From contig JAFKAC010000010.1 of the NCBI GenBank assembly GCA_025766275.1, positions 310,001 to 374,000 of the forward strand: a stretch of DNA of 64,000 nt, given 5' to 3'. How positions within the stretch are numbered: the first letter of the stretch is position 1; every line of letters starts with the position of its first letter. The notes below the pieces were generated by a model. It saw only the letters and a program-made list of their open reading frames with translations. It made no database searches and was not told the origin of the DNA. This document shows positions 1 through 11,299 of the stretch, one piece after another. Source of the DNA: Lactarius indigo. Its lineage: Eukaryota > Basidiomycota > Agaricomycetes > Russulales > Russulaceae. A program made the position numbers and the translations under genes.

Positions 1-2387
1 CATGATAAACGGAGGCTGAAGGGAAAGGCTTTGAAGAAGAGGAGTGCGGCGGCCCTTCTTAATATTGCACCAGCATGACCCATTATAAACTCAGAAACAT
101 GCCTCGCCAACGTTCCAAGGGTTCTGCGCCGCTGCACCGCCAATTCTCACCGCGCGCCAGTAATCGTTGTTGCCAATTTCCAGGGAAGTCTCTGGACCGA
201 ACCCAAGTGGCCGACAGCAGAGCTGAGTCGTAGCAGCCACCGGGCCATCTTTGCGTGTGCTCTCCTATAGTTCTCCTATCCATGGAGGGGTTCCCTGCGG
301 CGCCGGAGGGGAAACGGCGCGTAGTCCACATACACGCTAGTAGTTAGCAGCATCCAAATAAATTGTGAGGCTGCATAGAGAGTGGGCGAAAGCACTTCGT
401 GCTTCTCGATCGAGGATGACGCCGTGAGGGGTTGGTTCACTTATCCGAGGCGAGGTCACGGCGGACGGGCGGGGCCATCCCGGATCGAGTCGATGAGAGG
501 CATGAGCCATATCATAGCAAGATAACTGGGCGTAGCGAGCGGGAAAAATAAAAGTGTTCTGGTTGTCTGAACCAGTCGAAGACTTTGGGCTGATGCATGG
601 TGGCACGGAAAAGAAGAATGAGCGCTTAGCGCGAGAGCGAGCGTGTGACTTCGTGCTCACCGGCGTTCACCCCACATTGGCACCCACATGATCTTACTTG
701 CTTCACCCACCCCTTTCCCTGTCCCGCCGCTCAGGATGCGCGATCAAGTTCTCGCCGACATCGTGAGCAGAGGGGGCAGGCAGACAGGGGAGGCGGAAGC
801 TCGCAGCAATGCTAACTCTTTCGTATGCTCCCACCTCTCAGGCTTCGCCGTCCATCCTCCGGCTCGAAACTGTTTCTCGATGCCGCAAATTCGAAATCCC
901 CTATGTGCGCACCATCACATTATGCACAACGACCTCGAGCGTTCAGTATCCTATAGCGAGGTGCGACCCACTGGCAGAGCTCACCGCAGACCGAGACCCT
1001 TTGAGAACTACACCACTCTCGAATAAGACCTTTTCAGGGGGCGGGTAAAGTGGGATCGTGATTTCGGACGTTAGAGTCTGCACCCTTTCCAACGAATTAA
1101 CGCAAAGTCTCAAGATTGTATGGTGCAATATACAAAGCAGAGGTATTGATAGTGTATGGTGTGTTCACGTCGGAACCACGCCCAATGAGTGACTGTGCGA
1201 TCATCAGGTCAGGCATGCATAATATAGGGGTCTCTGTGGTAACGATCGTCCTCGGGTGATCCTGAGTCCTGAGAGCGTGACATGATTTGCCATCATTCTG
1301 CTATATTTGCCAGAATCATACGGGACCATACCTCCGGAGTTGACGGTGCATTTGAGACCAACTGCCTAATCTCTAGTTTCTGGCCTGACCCAGGCCGAAG
1401 GGTCCAGCGGGATCGAAGACCCGTTGGGTGGCATCTTGTGCGTGAAGTGGTGCTACGATTCTGAACTTGGCACAACGCGCCCAGAGCTGAGCAGCGTAAA
1501 ATGCAGGAGGAAGGTTCGCGATCAATCGTGGCCTTGTGGACGCTCCCATCAATGCTAATCAAGACAGCAAGACAGGCACGTGGGATCTTTGAGTGGGCCA
1601 ACTTGAAAGGAATGTGGCACCGCAAGATCCGATTCACGAGGCAGTCATGATACCCACAGAGGCGTGCGTGGAGATGACGGTGGCTGCTGCTGCTGCTGCT
1701 GCCCTGCCAACACAACCCGACATCTTTGTGCAATCAGGTTCAGTGAGAATGGCAGAACATGAAACAGATTGATAGCAGAGCTGGACAAGAAAAGAGATAT
1801 CATCTCGTCATGGGCGTCCTAAGTAAATTAGTATGCCATCGAGGCCAACCCGGCATTGCACGACTCGGACCCTTGCAACAGTAGAGTAGGAGCCCTTTCA
1901 CCTGAAGCTTCCTGTAACGCAGTTTGTGCCCAACAGAGCATGTTGCCAGGGAATCAGTGTGGGGCGTCAACCGAACTCCTGATAGTTCCATGACAAGGAG
2001 GCATCACATCTTATTCAAATATGATACTTGCCTTCACTTCTTCCCGCCCCGGTCTGTACTTTTCCTTCACTTCCTCAGTTCTTTAGTACACCGTTATTCC
2101 AAAGACAGAAGTTTGAATTCAACTCGATACTGACATCAAACAGCAACAACCAAAAAAAAAAAAAAGGTGATAAATTGTGATGTGGATGTCGACTCTTTTC
2201 AGCACAGAGTCATTGGATACTATGTCGGTCCAAAAGACGTATGAGGAATATGTGAATGTGCACAGCAGCCCAATCAACCACCCAAGTAAAACAGCACGGA
2301 AACTAATAAAACAGAACATATGAACGTTCAATTCAACAAATTGCTATGTGGTGGATGACCTGTTCCCCACCCAAATTCACCCCTTAT
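1..2387. other. No recognisable gene
   Basis: Open frames here are short, overlap on both strands and match no family I know. The only low-complexity feature is a short CTG/CAG run near 1684-1701. I see no tRNA, no splice-linked exons and no transposon protein. The right edge is set by the 3' end of the HsbA gene on the minus strand. Confidence 0.5.
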
Positions 2388-3169
2388 TCAAAGACAGATA
2401 GGCTTAACAATTGGATAGAGAGGAGATGGGATACAAAATTGCTCGTAGCGTTTGATGGTATCTCCAACAGACTTGTCGAGGTCGTCCTGGTCCTGTGTCA
2501 CAGGACCAATGGAGCAGGAAATCAAGTCGATCATAGAGAGAGCAAATTTCTTTCATTTGCAAAAATGTTAGTCAAAAATTATATGATGGAAATGGAATGA
2601 ACCCACGTCAATGATTTTCTCAAGAGCTCTGAGAGCAGCTAAAATTGGTGAAGTCACCGCAAACTGAGCGAAGTACGAATGTTTGCTTATGACGGTGGAC
2701 AGGAGTACTTGATGAACCGTCACGAACTACGGACAATCAATGGGGCTGATGTGAGAGATTCATAAAATAGGATGAAGCACTGCCTACATCTTTCAGAGCT
2801 GCGACGATCACTAATGCAGCCGCTGGACAGTCGACAAAAGGTAGAGTAGCCTGCATTGCGTCGATATCAGCAGTAATGTTACTGATGATGATCTGGAAGT
2901 CATCTGCCAATTTCTGCTCAAAAAATTGAATCATTATTCCACGTTCATACCAGATGTCCTCAACGAACCTTAGCAATGTTGGGGACAATGGCAGGAAGCT
3001 GAGGAGGGGGTGTAGTTGAGAGCGGTGTGAGCGCGTCGTTGGCGTCCCTAGAAACCTGGGTCACAATGCCAATATTGGTAACAATTTGTTGGGGGGTCAA
3101 TGCAGCAAGTGCGCCTTGAGAGATGAAGGCAACAGAGGCGACGGCAGCGATGAGGCGACGGAACAACAT
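2388..3169 (-). CDS. Hydrophobic surface binding protein A (HsbA) family, secreted
   Basis: Four exons on the minus strand join cleanly in frame: 3169-2969, 2913-2788, 2726-2607 and 2549-2388, giving 202 residues, the usual size of fungal HsbA-type proteins. Residues 1 to about 23 (MLFRRLIAAVASVAF..) form a signal peptide ending near an ALA site. The body shows HsbA landmarks: a LTPQQIVTNI start, DFQIIISNIT then a TLPF motif, FVTVHQVLLSTVISKH in exon 3, and a C-terminal block beginning KFALSMIDL. The start is the ATG at 3169; an in-frame ATG 13 codons upstream would put polar residues before the signal peptide. The acceptor of intron 3 is a weak GAAAG. HsbA proteins are known to adsorb to hydrophobic surfaces and recruit hydrolases; whether this member does so is inferred from family only. 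All exons are open, so it looks functional. Confidence 0.85.
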
Positions 3170-3952
3170 GGTGATGATTTCGACGAGGCAAGTCTTGGAA
3201 AGTAGCAACTAAATAAAGTGGGGTAAGAAGCTGCTGAGGATTCGACGAAGAACGGACCCACTTTTATACCTTTCTCGGGGTCTGAGGCTGACCTCCTGGT
3301 CGAAATCCCGGGCTACAGACAGAGAACAAGGTCAACTGAGGTTGAACCAACTCGACATAATTCTGGACTATGTTCAATTGGGATCGACTCAGATCATGGC
3401 GCCCATGACGGGATAATTAAAATAAAGTCGTGCCGGTTCCCTTATGCGAATCATGGAGAGAAATCAGAAATGTCAAGGGAATTGTGGCGGTGAATTCGGG
3501 GCAGGCACCGCTACGTCCTCTTGCCTATGAGCCTTGTACGTATCCACGTCAGAAAAATAGACACCCCGTCTGAGAACAAGCCGGTCTGAGGAGCTTGGAG
3601 AGTGCTGAGGACGGGCCTGAGTGTAGTGAGTGCTGGTGTTTACAGCCCTTAGCCTGAGAGTGTCACCGTTGTCGGTGCAAGAGCAGGTCCAAAAGCCCAG
3701 AGTCCAAGTTGTCCACGTGACCGCGTAGAATTGCAGGCGCAAAGCTGAGGCGCGCGAAAGTTTGTTCATTATCGTCTTTTTTTATTTGATTATTCTCAGA
3801 TTTCCCGGCCTCATTGTGTCCATGCTTGTCTGCGACTGACAAACCAATCTTTGCCATCTCAAGCCCTTCCGCCCCATTTCTCACGTTAACCTTTCCTAAC
3901 TGAACACCCTCTCAGGCCTCCCCTTCCCTCTTATTATTGTTTTCGATCTACC
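3170..3952. other. Intergenic; HsbA upstream region
   Basis: About 780 bp between the HsbA start (minus) and the HNH gene (plus), so it is a divergent promoter region. The short minus-strand frames (for example 3473-3769) have no recognisable domain. I see no repeat or RNA gene here. Confidence 0.4.
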
Positions 3953-5182
3953 ATGCGTCGCAGCGTAATTCACAAAGGCGATCCGCCCCCGTTCGAACCA
4001 CTTCCGGACAACGTCTTCAGTCGTCGAACCCATCCGTCCTGGCACGACGCCTACGCCCGATGTGTCGGGCTCTTCTTCTGGGCAGTCGGCCGCCAGCCGC
4101 CTCCCGGAACAGCCTCTTACGACATGTGCTCGCGGGTTCTCGGCCACCTCGTCCTGGAGGCCCCCACCGAGCTCGGGCGGGACTGGGTGTGCAGGAAGAT
4201 ATTGGGCTGCGCGGATGAGCACGCGCTCGCACGCCTGGCGCAGAAGTACATATTCACCTTTGTCGCGGCGTGTGCGTCGTCCGCGTCACATAGGCCGCGT
4301 CGCCGGCTCTGAAAGTTCGTTTCCCAGAAGTTAAGGCTTCTGTAGGACCCTCGTCGCCCGCGCGTGGCGGACTCGGGAGAGGAGTGCTTGGTGGCTCGTC
4401 CATCTCGACGCCCGGCGGCGATCGTGGCGCACGCGGCGCCGCCCTTTCTAATTACCAGGATAAGAGGATGCTCGTGCGCTTCCCTACTCCCTCGCTTCCC
4501 CATTCATCGTGATGAACCCTAGACTGCGGACCTGAAACTAGGCGTTGGAGCGCGACGCATGCAGATGCGTGATCACGGGCTCAGTGCACTCGGCGTCTGC
4601 GATGGGCGCGGCGGCGGTGGAAGCCACATTCATCATCCCCCCTTCGGTCGATATCCGGACCCTCTCCCGGTACGCCGGATTCTCGGGCGACGACCCTCTC
4701 TGTGAACCCGCACCGTCCTTCTACCGTGTCGAGAACTTACTCACTCTACATACCGACGCGGCGGACGAGTTTAGGAGCCTCAATGTCTGGCTTGAGGCAA
4801 CCGTGAGTAAACTCCGCTTCTCTAGACCTGGGTTCCTTTTTTTTTTTCTCGTTTCTTAACTTGGTGAGACTCAGCGCTTGTTTCCGCACTGCAGGGTCGA
4901 AAGGACGAATATCAGATCATCACATGGAACCCCACTACCCTCGCGGCGTCTCGCCGACAGACGACTGTGGCATTCTCGACTGCAGATCCCGGTGCGCGTC
5001 CCGTTCCCTCTGTGCACTATCTCCGCCTGCGCGCTGCGTGTGCGCGCGTTGCCCACAAGTCAGGCGCTGCGGCGTACATCGAAGCGCTCGCGAGAGACCT
5101 CGCGACATTATCTGTCCTGGCGGAAGATGGATCGTCGGCGGGCGTACTCACGGCGGCGCTTTCACGAATAACAGGCGGGTGA
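3953..5182 (+). CDS. HNH-nuclease-like domain protein (HNH_2 type), probably catalytically altered
   Basis: Exon 1 starts at the ATG at 3953 and reads to about 4245-4290. A likely exon 2 is 4294-4473 (after a TAG acceptor), followed in phase by 4542-4802 and 4895-5182; the last two introns have good GT/AG borders. The junction between exons 1 and 2 is not resolved: no donor gives both a normal intron length and the right phase. The HNH core begins at ALERDACRCVITG (4542), typical of the many basidiomycete HNH_2 proteins. Where the family has E-A-C-H-I-I-P, this one reads EATFIIP, so the first catalytic histidine appears to be Phe. The later Asn/His segment (VENLLTLHTDAADEF) is kept. The C-terminus (about 95 residues after the last intron) is family-like and helical. 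The role of these proteins is unknown; many are expanded and fast evolving. Confidence 0.7.
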
Positions 5183-6009
5183 CGAGTGCATGAGGGACCG
5201 TTATAGTATTGTCTCCTGATTGTTGATCAGTCACAATCTATCGCCAATCTATCGGCGTTCTATCTTGGGTATTGCTGCCGATTTTGTTGCCTTTGCGTGT
5301 ACATGTCATGGATTTATCATATCCCCAATAGAAATGTGTGTCTCCCGTGTTGGGGTATTACACTTCGTGCTAGAAATGCCAGCAGGCATTTCCAAAAAAA
5401 AACAGGAGACTGTGATCATCCGGCTCTGCATGCTTGAGATATTAAAGCACCGCCGTGACAGGAATGGCGACTCTTTGAAGGATGTTCCGATGACTAGGCT
5501 GTGAACGGGAGTGCTGAAAGCAATCGCGACGAGAACGGCGCATGAACTCGCCAGGTTCAAGAACAGATCTCATGAGTTTACCAACTTGTCCTACGGCCCC
5601 CGCGGAGTTTGTTTCCTTAGTCTATTGATCAGGTCGATCAGGATGGGCACGTTTGCCGTCTCAATGAAATGACAGGACAACAAACGTGAAAATGCTCATG
5701 TGTGCAGAATTAAAACGCAACGTGCCGAGCCAACGTGCTCCGGGTACAGTAAATGCGTCACTTCCGGCGAAAAAAATAAGGACGGAGCAAGTGTAATCCA
5801 ACCTTCTTTCGATCTGAGCGCTCAAACTGACAGCCTAGTCAGACATCCTGTACAATGTTCGAAGAAGGATCTGATTGCGAGTCCAGGCCCTACCTTGGCG
5901 GGCAGATGTTTCCATTTGAGCTGTCAGTCACGGACCAAGGTCGTGTCGCAAGCGCTATTGATAATATGGGCCCAAGTCGATATGATAGCCTCCGAGGTTC
6001 AAGTTCCCA
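5183..6009. other. Intergenic, no gene seen
   Basis: About 830 bp with only short unsupported frames. A perfect 8-bp inverted repeat with a 4-nt loop (GAAATGCC/GGCATTTC, 5374-5393) lies just before an A-tract and could be a transcript-end hairpin of the HNH gene, though fungi do not need one. Confidence 0.35.
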
Positions 6010-8115
6010 CCGCCTGTCTTTTTGTTTTTTTATGAACAAAAGAGGTGCACACCGCCAACGGGACCTACATGATGGGAACTCCAGAGAAGACTGGCGCCAC
6101 AAGTGCAAAAGCTCAAATTGCGTGTCTCGGAGCGGCGAGAAGGCGAAGTGAAGAAGACCTACACGTGGGCGGCGGAGATCCACCCACAGGGACGAGAGTA
6201 CTGTATAGGAAAAAAAATCAGCGCCTGCAAAGAAGTGTAGCGATCTGGTATGGACGAACATGTGATACTGGACGATCTGCCACGAGGCATTGCACGTGAT
6301 GCATGATAAGTTTCAGTTTCAAGCAAGTCGATTTGTTTCTTTAATTTGAAATCCTCCGCTGCTTTGTATTGTCAACCTGTAATAACGCTCATGAGACGTT
6401 TACTTCACCTTCAGAGCTGGACAGAACGTCGAGCACGGACGGACGGGTTCAGCAACATTCCGTGCTACTGTCAGCCTCACTACATAACGCCTTATTACCG
6501 TGCGCATGTCCCAAATATCGCGTGATCACGGGTCTAACATTACCGAATGAAGGCTAGATGAGTTCTCAGGCCTCAGGACTATGCTTCGCAACACGAGTAA
6601 AGTCCCGAGGACTGGGCTACTGTAGTAGGAATACTGAACAAGTCCACTGTGTGGGTGTAGTGCGGAACAAAAGTCACGAGTAGCAGGAAAATCTAGCCTG
6701 CACGCTAGTAAACCTGTAATGGAGGTTGACAATGGTGACAGAAACGAGTTCCTGTGCCGGGCCAGGTGCCAAAGCTGTAGCGCCGGAAGGGTGGGCACAT
6801 GCAAGGGGTTCGTACAAGTGCGCTGAGGTCTTAGTTTATTTATTTATTTCCCAAGGAAGCAACAGGTATTAGGGGGTGTGGGATCAAGCAGAGTCGATTT
6901 GGGACATTCGTGGAGTGGGAGAACAGTCTGTGCGGTCACGGTGCTGGGGGCGTACTGTATGCGCGTGGGGATTTTCTATACTTGTTCGCTTCACATGAAT
7001 GAATGGGGATGTTTGGTAAGAGCCTGAGACGCCGCTACTTACCCTGAGATTCAAACTGATGTACAGCATGACCCATTCAATCATCTGGACAAGCATGGTA
7101 TGATACCTGTGAAGTTAAGGTATGTTATGAATCTGGATTTCTTATTTTAATGACCGAAGATAATATCACTGGCATCCAGTTGGCGGTGGATTTGGCCTTT
7201 TTTGTCTCCAGATCTTAGGGGACCACCGTAAGTACTACCCATTTCAACTCGGTCCTAGTACGTCTTTGCAACCAGGAAACCGGGTTGGCGAAAAAGCAGG
7301 GGGCTACTCTATGAACAACCTCGCTTTTGGCATCTAGGGAGGACCGATTTTGGCGATCAAAAAAAAAAAAAAAAGAGAGACCGGTTTTGGCTCGTACCGT
7401 TGGGTTCGAAGGCACCTCGCAAGGTCTAGGACTACTACTACTGAATCGGTACAGAGGGTCAGGCCGGTCAGGAGTGGAAGTGCGTAAACAATCACCAACT
7501 GAGTTCACCCGGATCTTGCAGACCGCGGGCCCATCCTAGAGTCAATTTAATCTTGTCGCGTTCCGTTCCCAGGAAACTTACAACAGGAGCTTCAAAGTTG
7601 AAACCCGTGAGGGCCGAAATATTTTCCAGCCTCAAATGATGATAGTGAGTGACGAAATTACCCGCTGAAACTAAATTTTTGCACATCACCTCCTCATACT
7701 GGCTTGCATGACGGAAATATTAAAATTTCAGTGCTCAACGTCGGAGGCGGGTCGGACACATCGACTTGGAGCCCGCACACGGCCATGGAACATGCAAGGC
7801 CAGAGGACGCTATCACTCTCCCGCCAATCGACAGGAGTGTGCAGTCATGGACGTTTACACTCTGTTCATTTGTTCCTGTGCTACTCGTGTGGGGGTTTCA
7901 GCCGAAGTGGGTCTCTCTGTGTGCATCTCTGACCGTTAGACCCTCATAGGCGAGACGCCGTCCTTTCTCTAGCTACGAGGTCGTTTAGGAATAGTACGGT
8001 GAAGGAACCTATTGTAAATGTTCCCCAATACTGCCAGCAGCTGCTCCGGCCAATGACACTCGGCTGCTTGGTGATCTGCGCTGCGTACGTGCACCCAAGC
8101 CAAGGGACACTTAGG
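6010..8115. repeat. Diverged ~2-kb dispersed repeat, copy 1
   Basis: Blocks of this segment recur in the same order and orientation at about 11300-13290. Matching landmarks include GATGGGAACTCCA (6071 vs 11347), a GACGTTTACTTC block (6393 vs 11508), the GCCGGAAGGGTGGGCACATG block (6781 vs 11901), and a GAAACCCGTGA..GGCCGAAATATT block (7600 vs 12677). No transposase, reverse transcriptase or helicase frame can be read in either copy, and I found no terminal repeats, so the element type is unknown. It may be a non-autonomous element or a degenerate segmental duplication. Confidence 0.7.
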
Positions 8116-8768
8116 TCTTGACTTAAGTTAAGCTTGTTTGTTGTTGGATTCGCGTGCCAGTACACGTGGCCTACTAGGCGGTTCTGCCAGGTACCAATTG
8201 CAAACGCTGCACACTTCTCGCCCATACCAAAAATGGCGTGCCCCGGTAAACTTTGCATGGTTCATGACCTCGTGCTTACATGTCGACATGTCAACTTTCA
8301 TACCCACAAGCCGTGGGTTCCCTCCCTTCCCTCCAGCCACTGGCACCCACCGCGGTACAGCCCAGTCTTGCCTCCCTATACCCTCTTTGAATTCCGAGGT
8401 TGCACCGTCTCCGCCAAGGTCTCCGCTCCTCGGTCGACGTCTCGTCACCACCGGCCTTTTTTAACCCGTTGCCTTCGGTTCATCACAAACGAAACTCAGG
8501 CCACTTTACTCCCTGGTCCTTTTGCGAAGTTTTTCAAATTGTGGGTGCTTAGGCACCCCATCGTGTTCCTCGCGACGTCTGTCCTCGCCCAAGACCATAG
8601 CTCGGAGCGGTCCGAGGCCCGGATTTCCGGTGCGCGTTTTCTTCTTCTCACGCACCAATCCTCTCCCTTATCTTCCACCCTCCCGTCGCAGATCCCAATC
8701 TTGAGTGCACGCCGTACTATTACGCTTCCTCGGACCAGTTCGTCAAAAACTTCCCCTCAATATGACAG

Positions 8769-9280
8769 CCCGCGACGCAGCCCGCGACGCAGCTCGCGAT
8801 GCAGCTCGCGATGTAGTTCGCGACGCACCTCGTGACGCAGCTCGCGATGCTGCTCGCGACGCACCTCGTGACGTAGCTCGCGATGCTGCTCGCGACGCAC
8901 CTCGTGACGCAGCTCGCGATGTAGCTCGTGATGCTGCTCGTGACGCAGCTCGTGATGCTGCTCGCGACGCTGCTCGTGACGCTGCTCGCGACGCAGCTCA
9001 CGACGCAGCTCGTGATGCTGCTCGCGACGCAGCTCGCGATGCTGCTCGCGACGCAGCTCGTGACGCAGCTCGCGATGCAGCTCACGACGCAGCTCGTGAC
9101 ACTGCTCGCGACGCAGCTCGTGACGCAGCTCACGACGCAGCTCGTGACATTGCTCGCGACGCAGCTCGTGACACTGCTCGCGACGCAGCTCGTGACGCAG
9201 CTCGCGACGCAGCTCGTGACACTTCTCGCGACGCAGCTCGCGATGCTGCTTACGACGCAGCTCGTGACGCAGCTCGCGAA
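8769..9280 (+). repeat. 12-bp minisatellite, ~42 units
   Basis: Tandem 12-mers of the type CTCGCGACGCAG run without a gap from 8769 to about 9280, first unit at 8769-8780 and the last, eroded one starting at 9273. There is a higher-order pattern near the left end, where a 36-bp block of three variants (..GCTG, ..GCAC, ..GCAG) repeats. Because 12 is a multiple of 3, each frame reads a simple repeat: Arg-Asp-Ala-Ala in the frame of the ATG at 8762, and Leu-(Ala/Val)-Thr-Gln in the frame that continues into the chitin deacetylase. Most unit differences are C-to-T or G-to-A changes at CpG. Confidence 0.95.
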
Positions 9281-10767
9281 CGACACGGAGGGCCAGGAGT
9301 TGTGGACCAAAATATCGCCCAGCATACCGACGAACATTCAGCCAAAAGGACAGCCCGACGGGAGCACCACCAACGCGACCTACGACTCGGTGAATGACCC
9401 AGACTGCTGTGAGTTGCTCTTCTTCCAGCAGTGACGTCCGTGCGTGGGTAGCGGGGTTGCTTTGTTCCCATGGCTGCGTCGGAGCCGTACGGCTTTAGCT
9501 CGCCAATTAGCAACTTCCTTGAATGAATCTGCCAAATTGACGCCTGGCCACTTTAAGCATCTGTCAAAAATCGCAACCAGTGGCTGATTCGCGCTTCTTT
9601 TATGAACAGGGTGGACGATTCGCCAATGCACGACGCCGAAGCTCGCAGGGTTGTCGCCGGATGTGTCTAGCATACCGGAGCCCAGGACGATGGGGTACGG
9701 GTTCGATGACGGGCCCAACTGCACGCACAACGCGTTCTACAACTTCCTCGCGAGCAAGAAACAGAAGGCGACCATGTTCTACATTGGGAGCAACGTGCTT
9801 GACTGGCCATTGGAGGCCCAGCGTGCAATTGCAGATGGGCATGAAATATGCGTTCGTGAGTGTTGACTGTTTCTAAGTTCCATCGACATCGGAACTGATT
9901 GTTCGTGTGACGTGGCAGACACTTGGTCACATCATTATAGTGAGCTTCTTCTGCGCTCAGCGCTAAGCAGTCACACACAATTGGTCTCATTTACTGCTGC
10001 TCGTCCGTAGTGACGGCATTCCAGAACAAAGACGCGTTCGCAGAGTTGTGGTATGCTGTGAGTAGTTGCGACGGTCAACGCTACGTATACTGATATGTAT
10101 GTGTGGTCCTCCTAGATCAAAGCCATCAAGCTCGTCACCGGGGTTACCCCAACCTGCTGGCGCCCACCCTACGGAGACGTAGATGTATGTGTTTAACTTT
10201 TTTTTTAACGCCGAAACCAGGCCGACACGTTCTTCGGATGTAGGACCGCATTCGTGCGATTGCTACCGCGCTTGGCCTGCAGACGATCATGTGGAAGTAC
10301 GACTCGATCGACTGGCAAGCTGGACAGGGCAGCACCACCGCCACCGATGTCGACAATAAATATAAACTGTTCATCAGCAAACTTACCTCTGGAGGCTTCA
10401 ATACGGCCGGGGGTATCATGCTCACACATGAGCTGAACAACTTTACAATGCAAGAGGCGATTAAGTGGTACCCCCGACTCAAGGCAGCCTTCTCGGTGCG
10501 TTATCGTCTCCCCCGATTGTCCATTAAACCCCAGAAACAGTACTGACATATATGCTAGGCCATCGTTCCCATTGGGGTTGCGCTCAACAAGACGCAGCCG
10601 TACAAGGAACCCAACCATCACCTGCCGACGTTTAAACAGTGTACGTTCATACTAACTTGAGTTGTCTGTTCATAGGAGAACTCATCTGTAAACATCATTT
10701 CTCGTTGGCAGATACCGCAGGCCAGGTGACAATCCCGGACACCGGTTCGAACACAGGTTCTGAATAA
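8931..10767 (+). CDS. Chitin deacetylase (CE4 polysaccharide deacetylase) with repeat-derived N-terminus
   Basis: Removes acetyl groups from chitin to give chitosan in the fungal wall. Exons join in frame as 8931-9408, 9610-9855, 9919-9939, 10011-10057, 10116-10184, 10244-10495, 10559-10640 and 10712-10767. All CE4 motifs are present: motif 1 GYGFDDGPN, motif 2 HTWSHHY (on a 21-nt exon), motif 3 CWRPPYGD, motif 4 WKYDSIDW and motif 5 LTHEL. The mature part starts near TEGQELWTKISPSIP (9284) and keeps the PDCWWT segment across a long 201-nt intron. The start is uncertain. Upstream of 9280 the frame runs into the minisatellite as Leu/Val/Thr-rich repeats, open back to a TAG at 8922-8924, so 8931 is the first ATG; this gives 416 residues with a very hydrophobic N-terminus in place of the usual cleavable signal peptide. 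A missed upstream exon is possible. No GPI signal is evident at the short C-terminus. Confidence 0.85.
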
Positions 10768-11299
10768 AACCAAAAGGGGGCCTCAGCACGTTATAACTTA
10801 GTATGAGGTGAACTCTTTTTTTTTGAACTATTTCTACCCCGGGATGCGTACCATGGGCACAGACCGGTCATAACTGAGGCTACATTTAGAGGTGTGTGCT
10901 ATACATCTTTACAATACATAGTACGTATCGGTTTGGAGCGTGTGGACCTGTTTTGTGTCATCTTTGCACATCCTATAATACCCCCTTTTTTTCCAGATTA
11001 CAGACTACTTTCCCTCACTCTCATGAATCATCACCTGAACCGAACTGTCTGATGATTAAGACCACACGTTTTTGGAGGTGAATTTCGCCACATCGTTATT
11101 GATACCCAAACGCCCAATATGGCACAAAACACAATCAATGTGCTCACATCGCCCACAGTGACATCGACACAGTGTTGCCGCGAGTTGATGCGGTCCGAGT
11201 CGAGTTGCCAACTTGACGTCAACTCTACTAGCTCAGGATTCACACCTATCCAGCTCGGGAGCTTCTCCAAAAATGCCCAGTAGATATTTTCATAAGCAG
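10768..11299. other. Chitin deacetylase 3' flank, no gene seen
   Basis: About 530 bp between the stop codon and the second copy of the ~2-kb repeat. It contains only short frames on both strands with no recognisable domain. The first part is presumably the 3' UTR. Confidence 0.4.

Noticed and set aside
5374..5393. 8-bp perfect hairpin followed by an A-tract, terminator-like
   Set aside because: Intrinsic hairpin terminators are bacterial; in a fungus this is probably chance.
8769..9280. CRISPR-like array
   Set aside because: Units are 12 bp with no spacers, in a eukaryotic genome; it is a minisatellite.
8705..9397. Long plus-strand ORF of Arg-Asp-Ala repeats and the equally long antisense ORF 8720-9337
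   Set aside because: Both are products of a stop-poor 12-bp tandem repeat; no domain and no independent start evidence. Kept as a finding, not as a gene.
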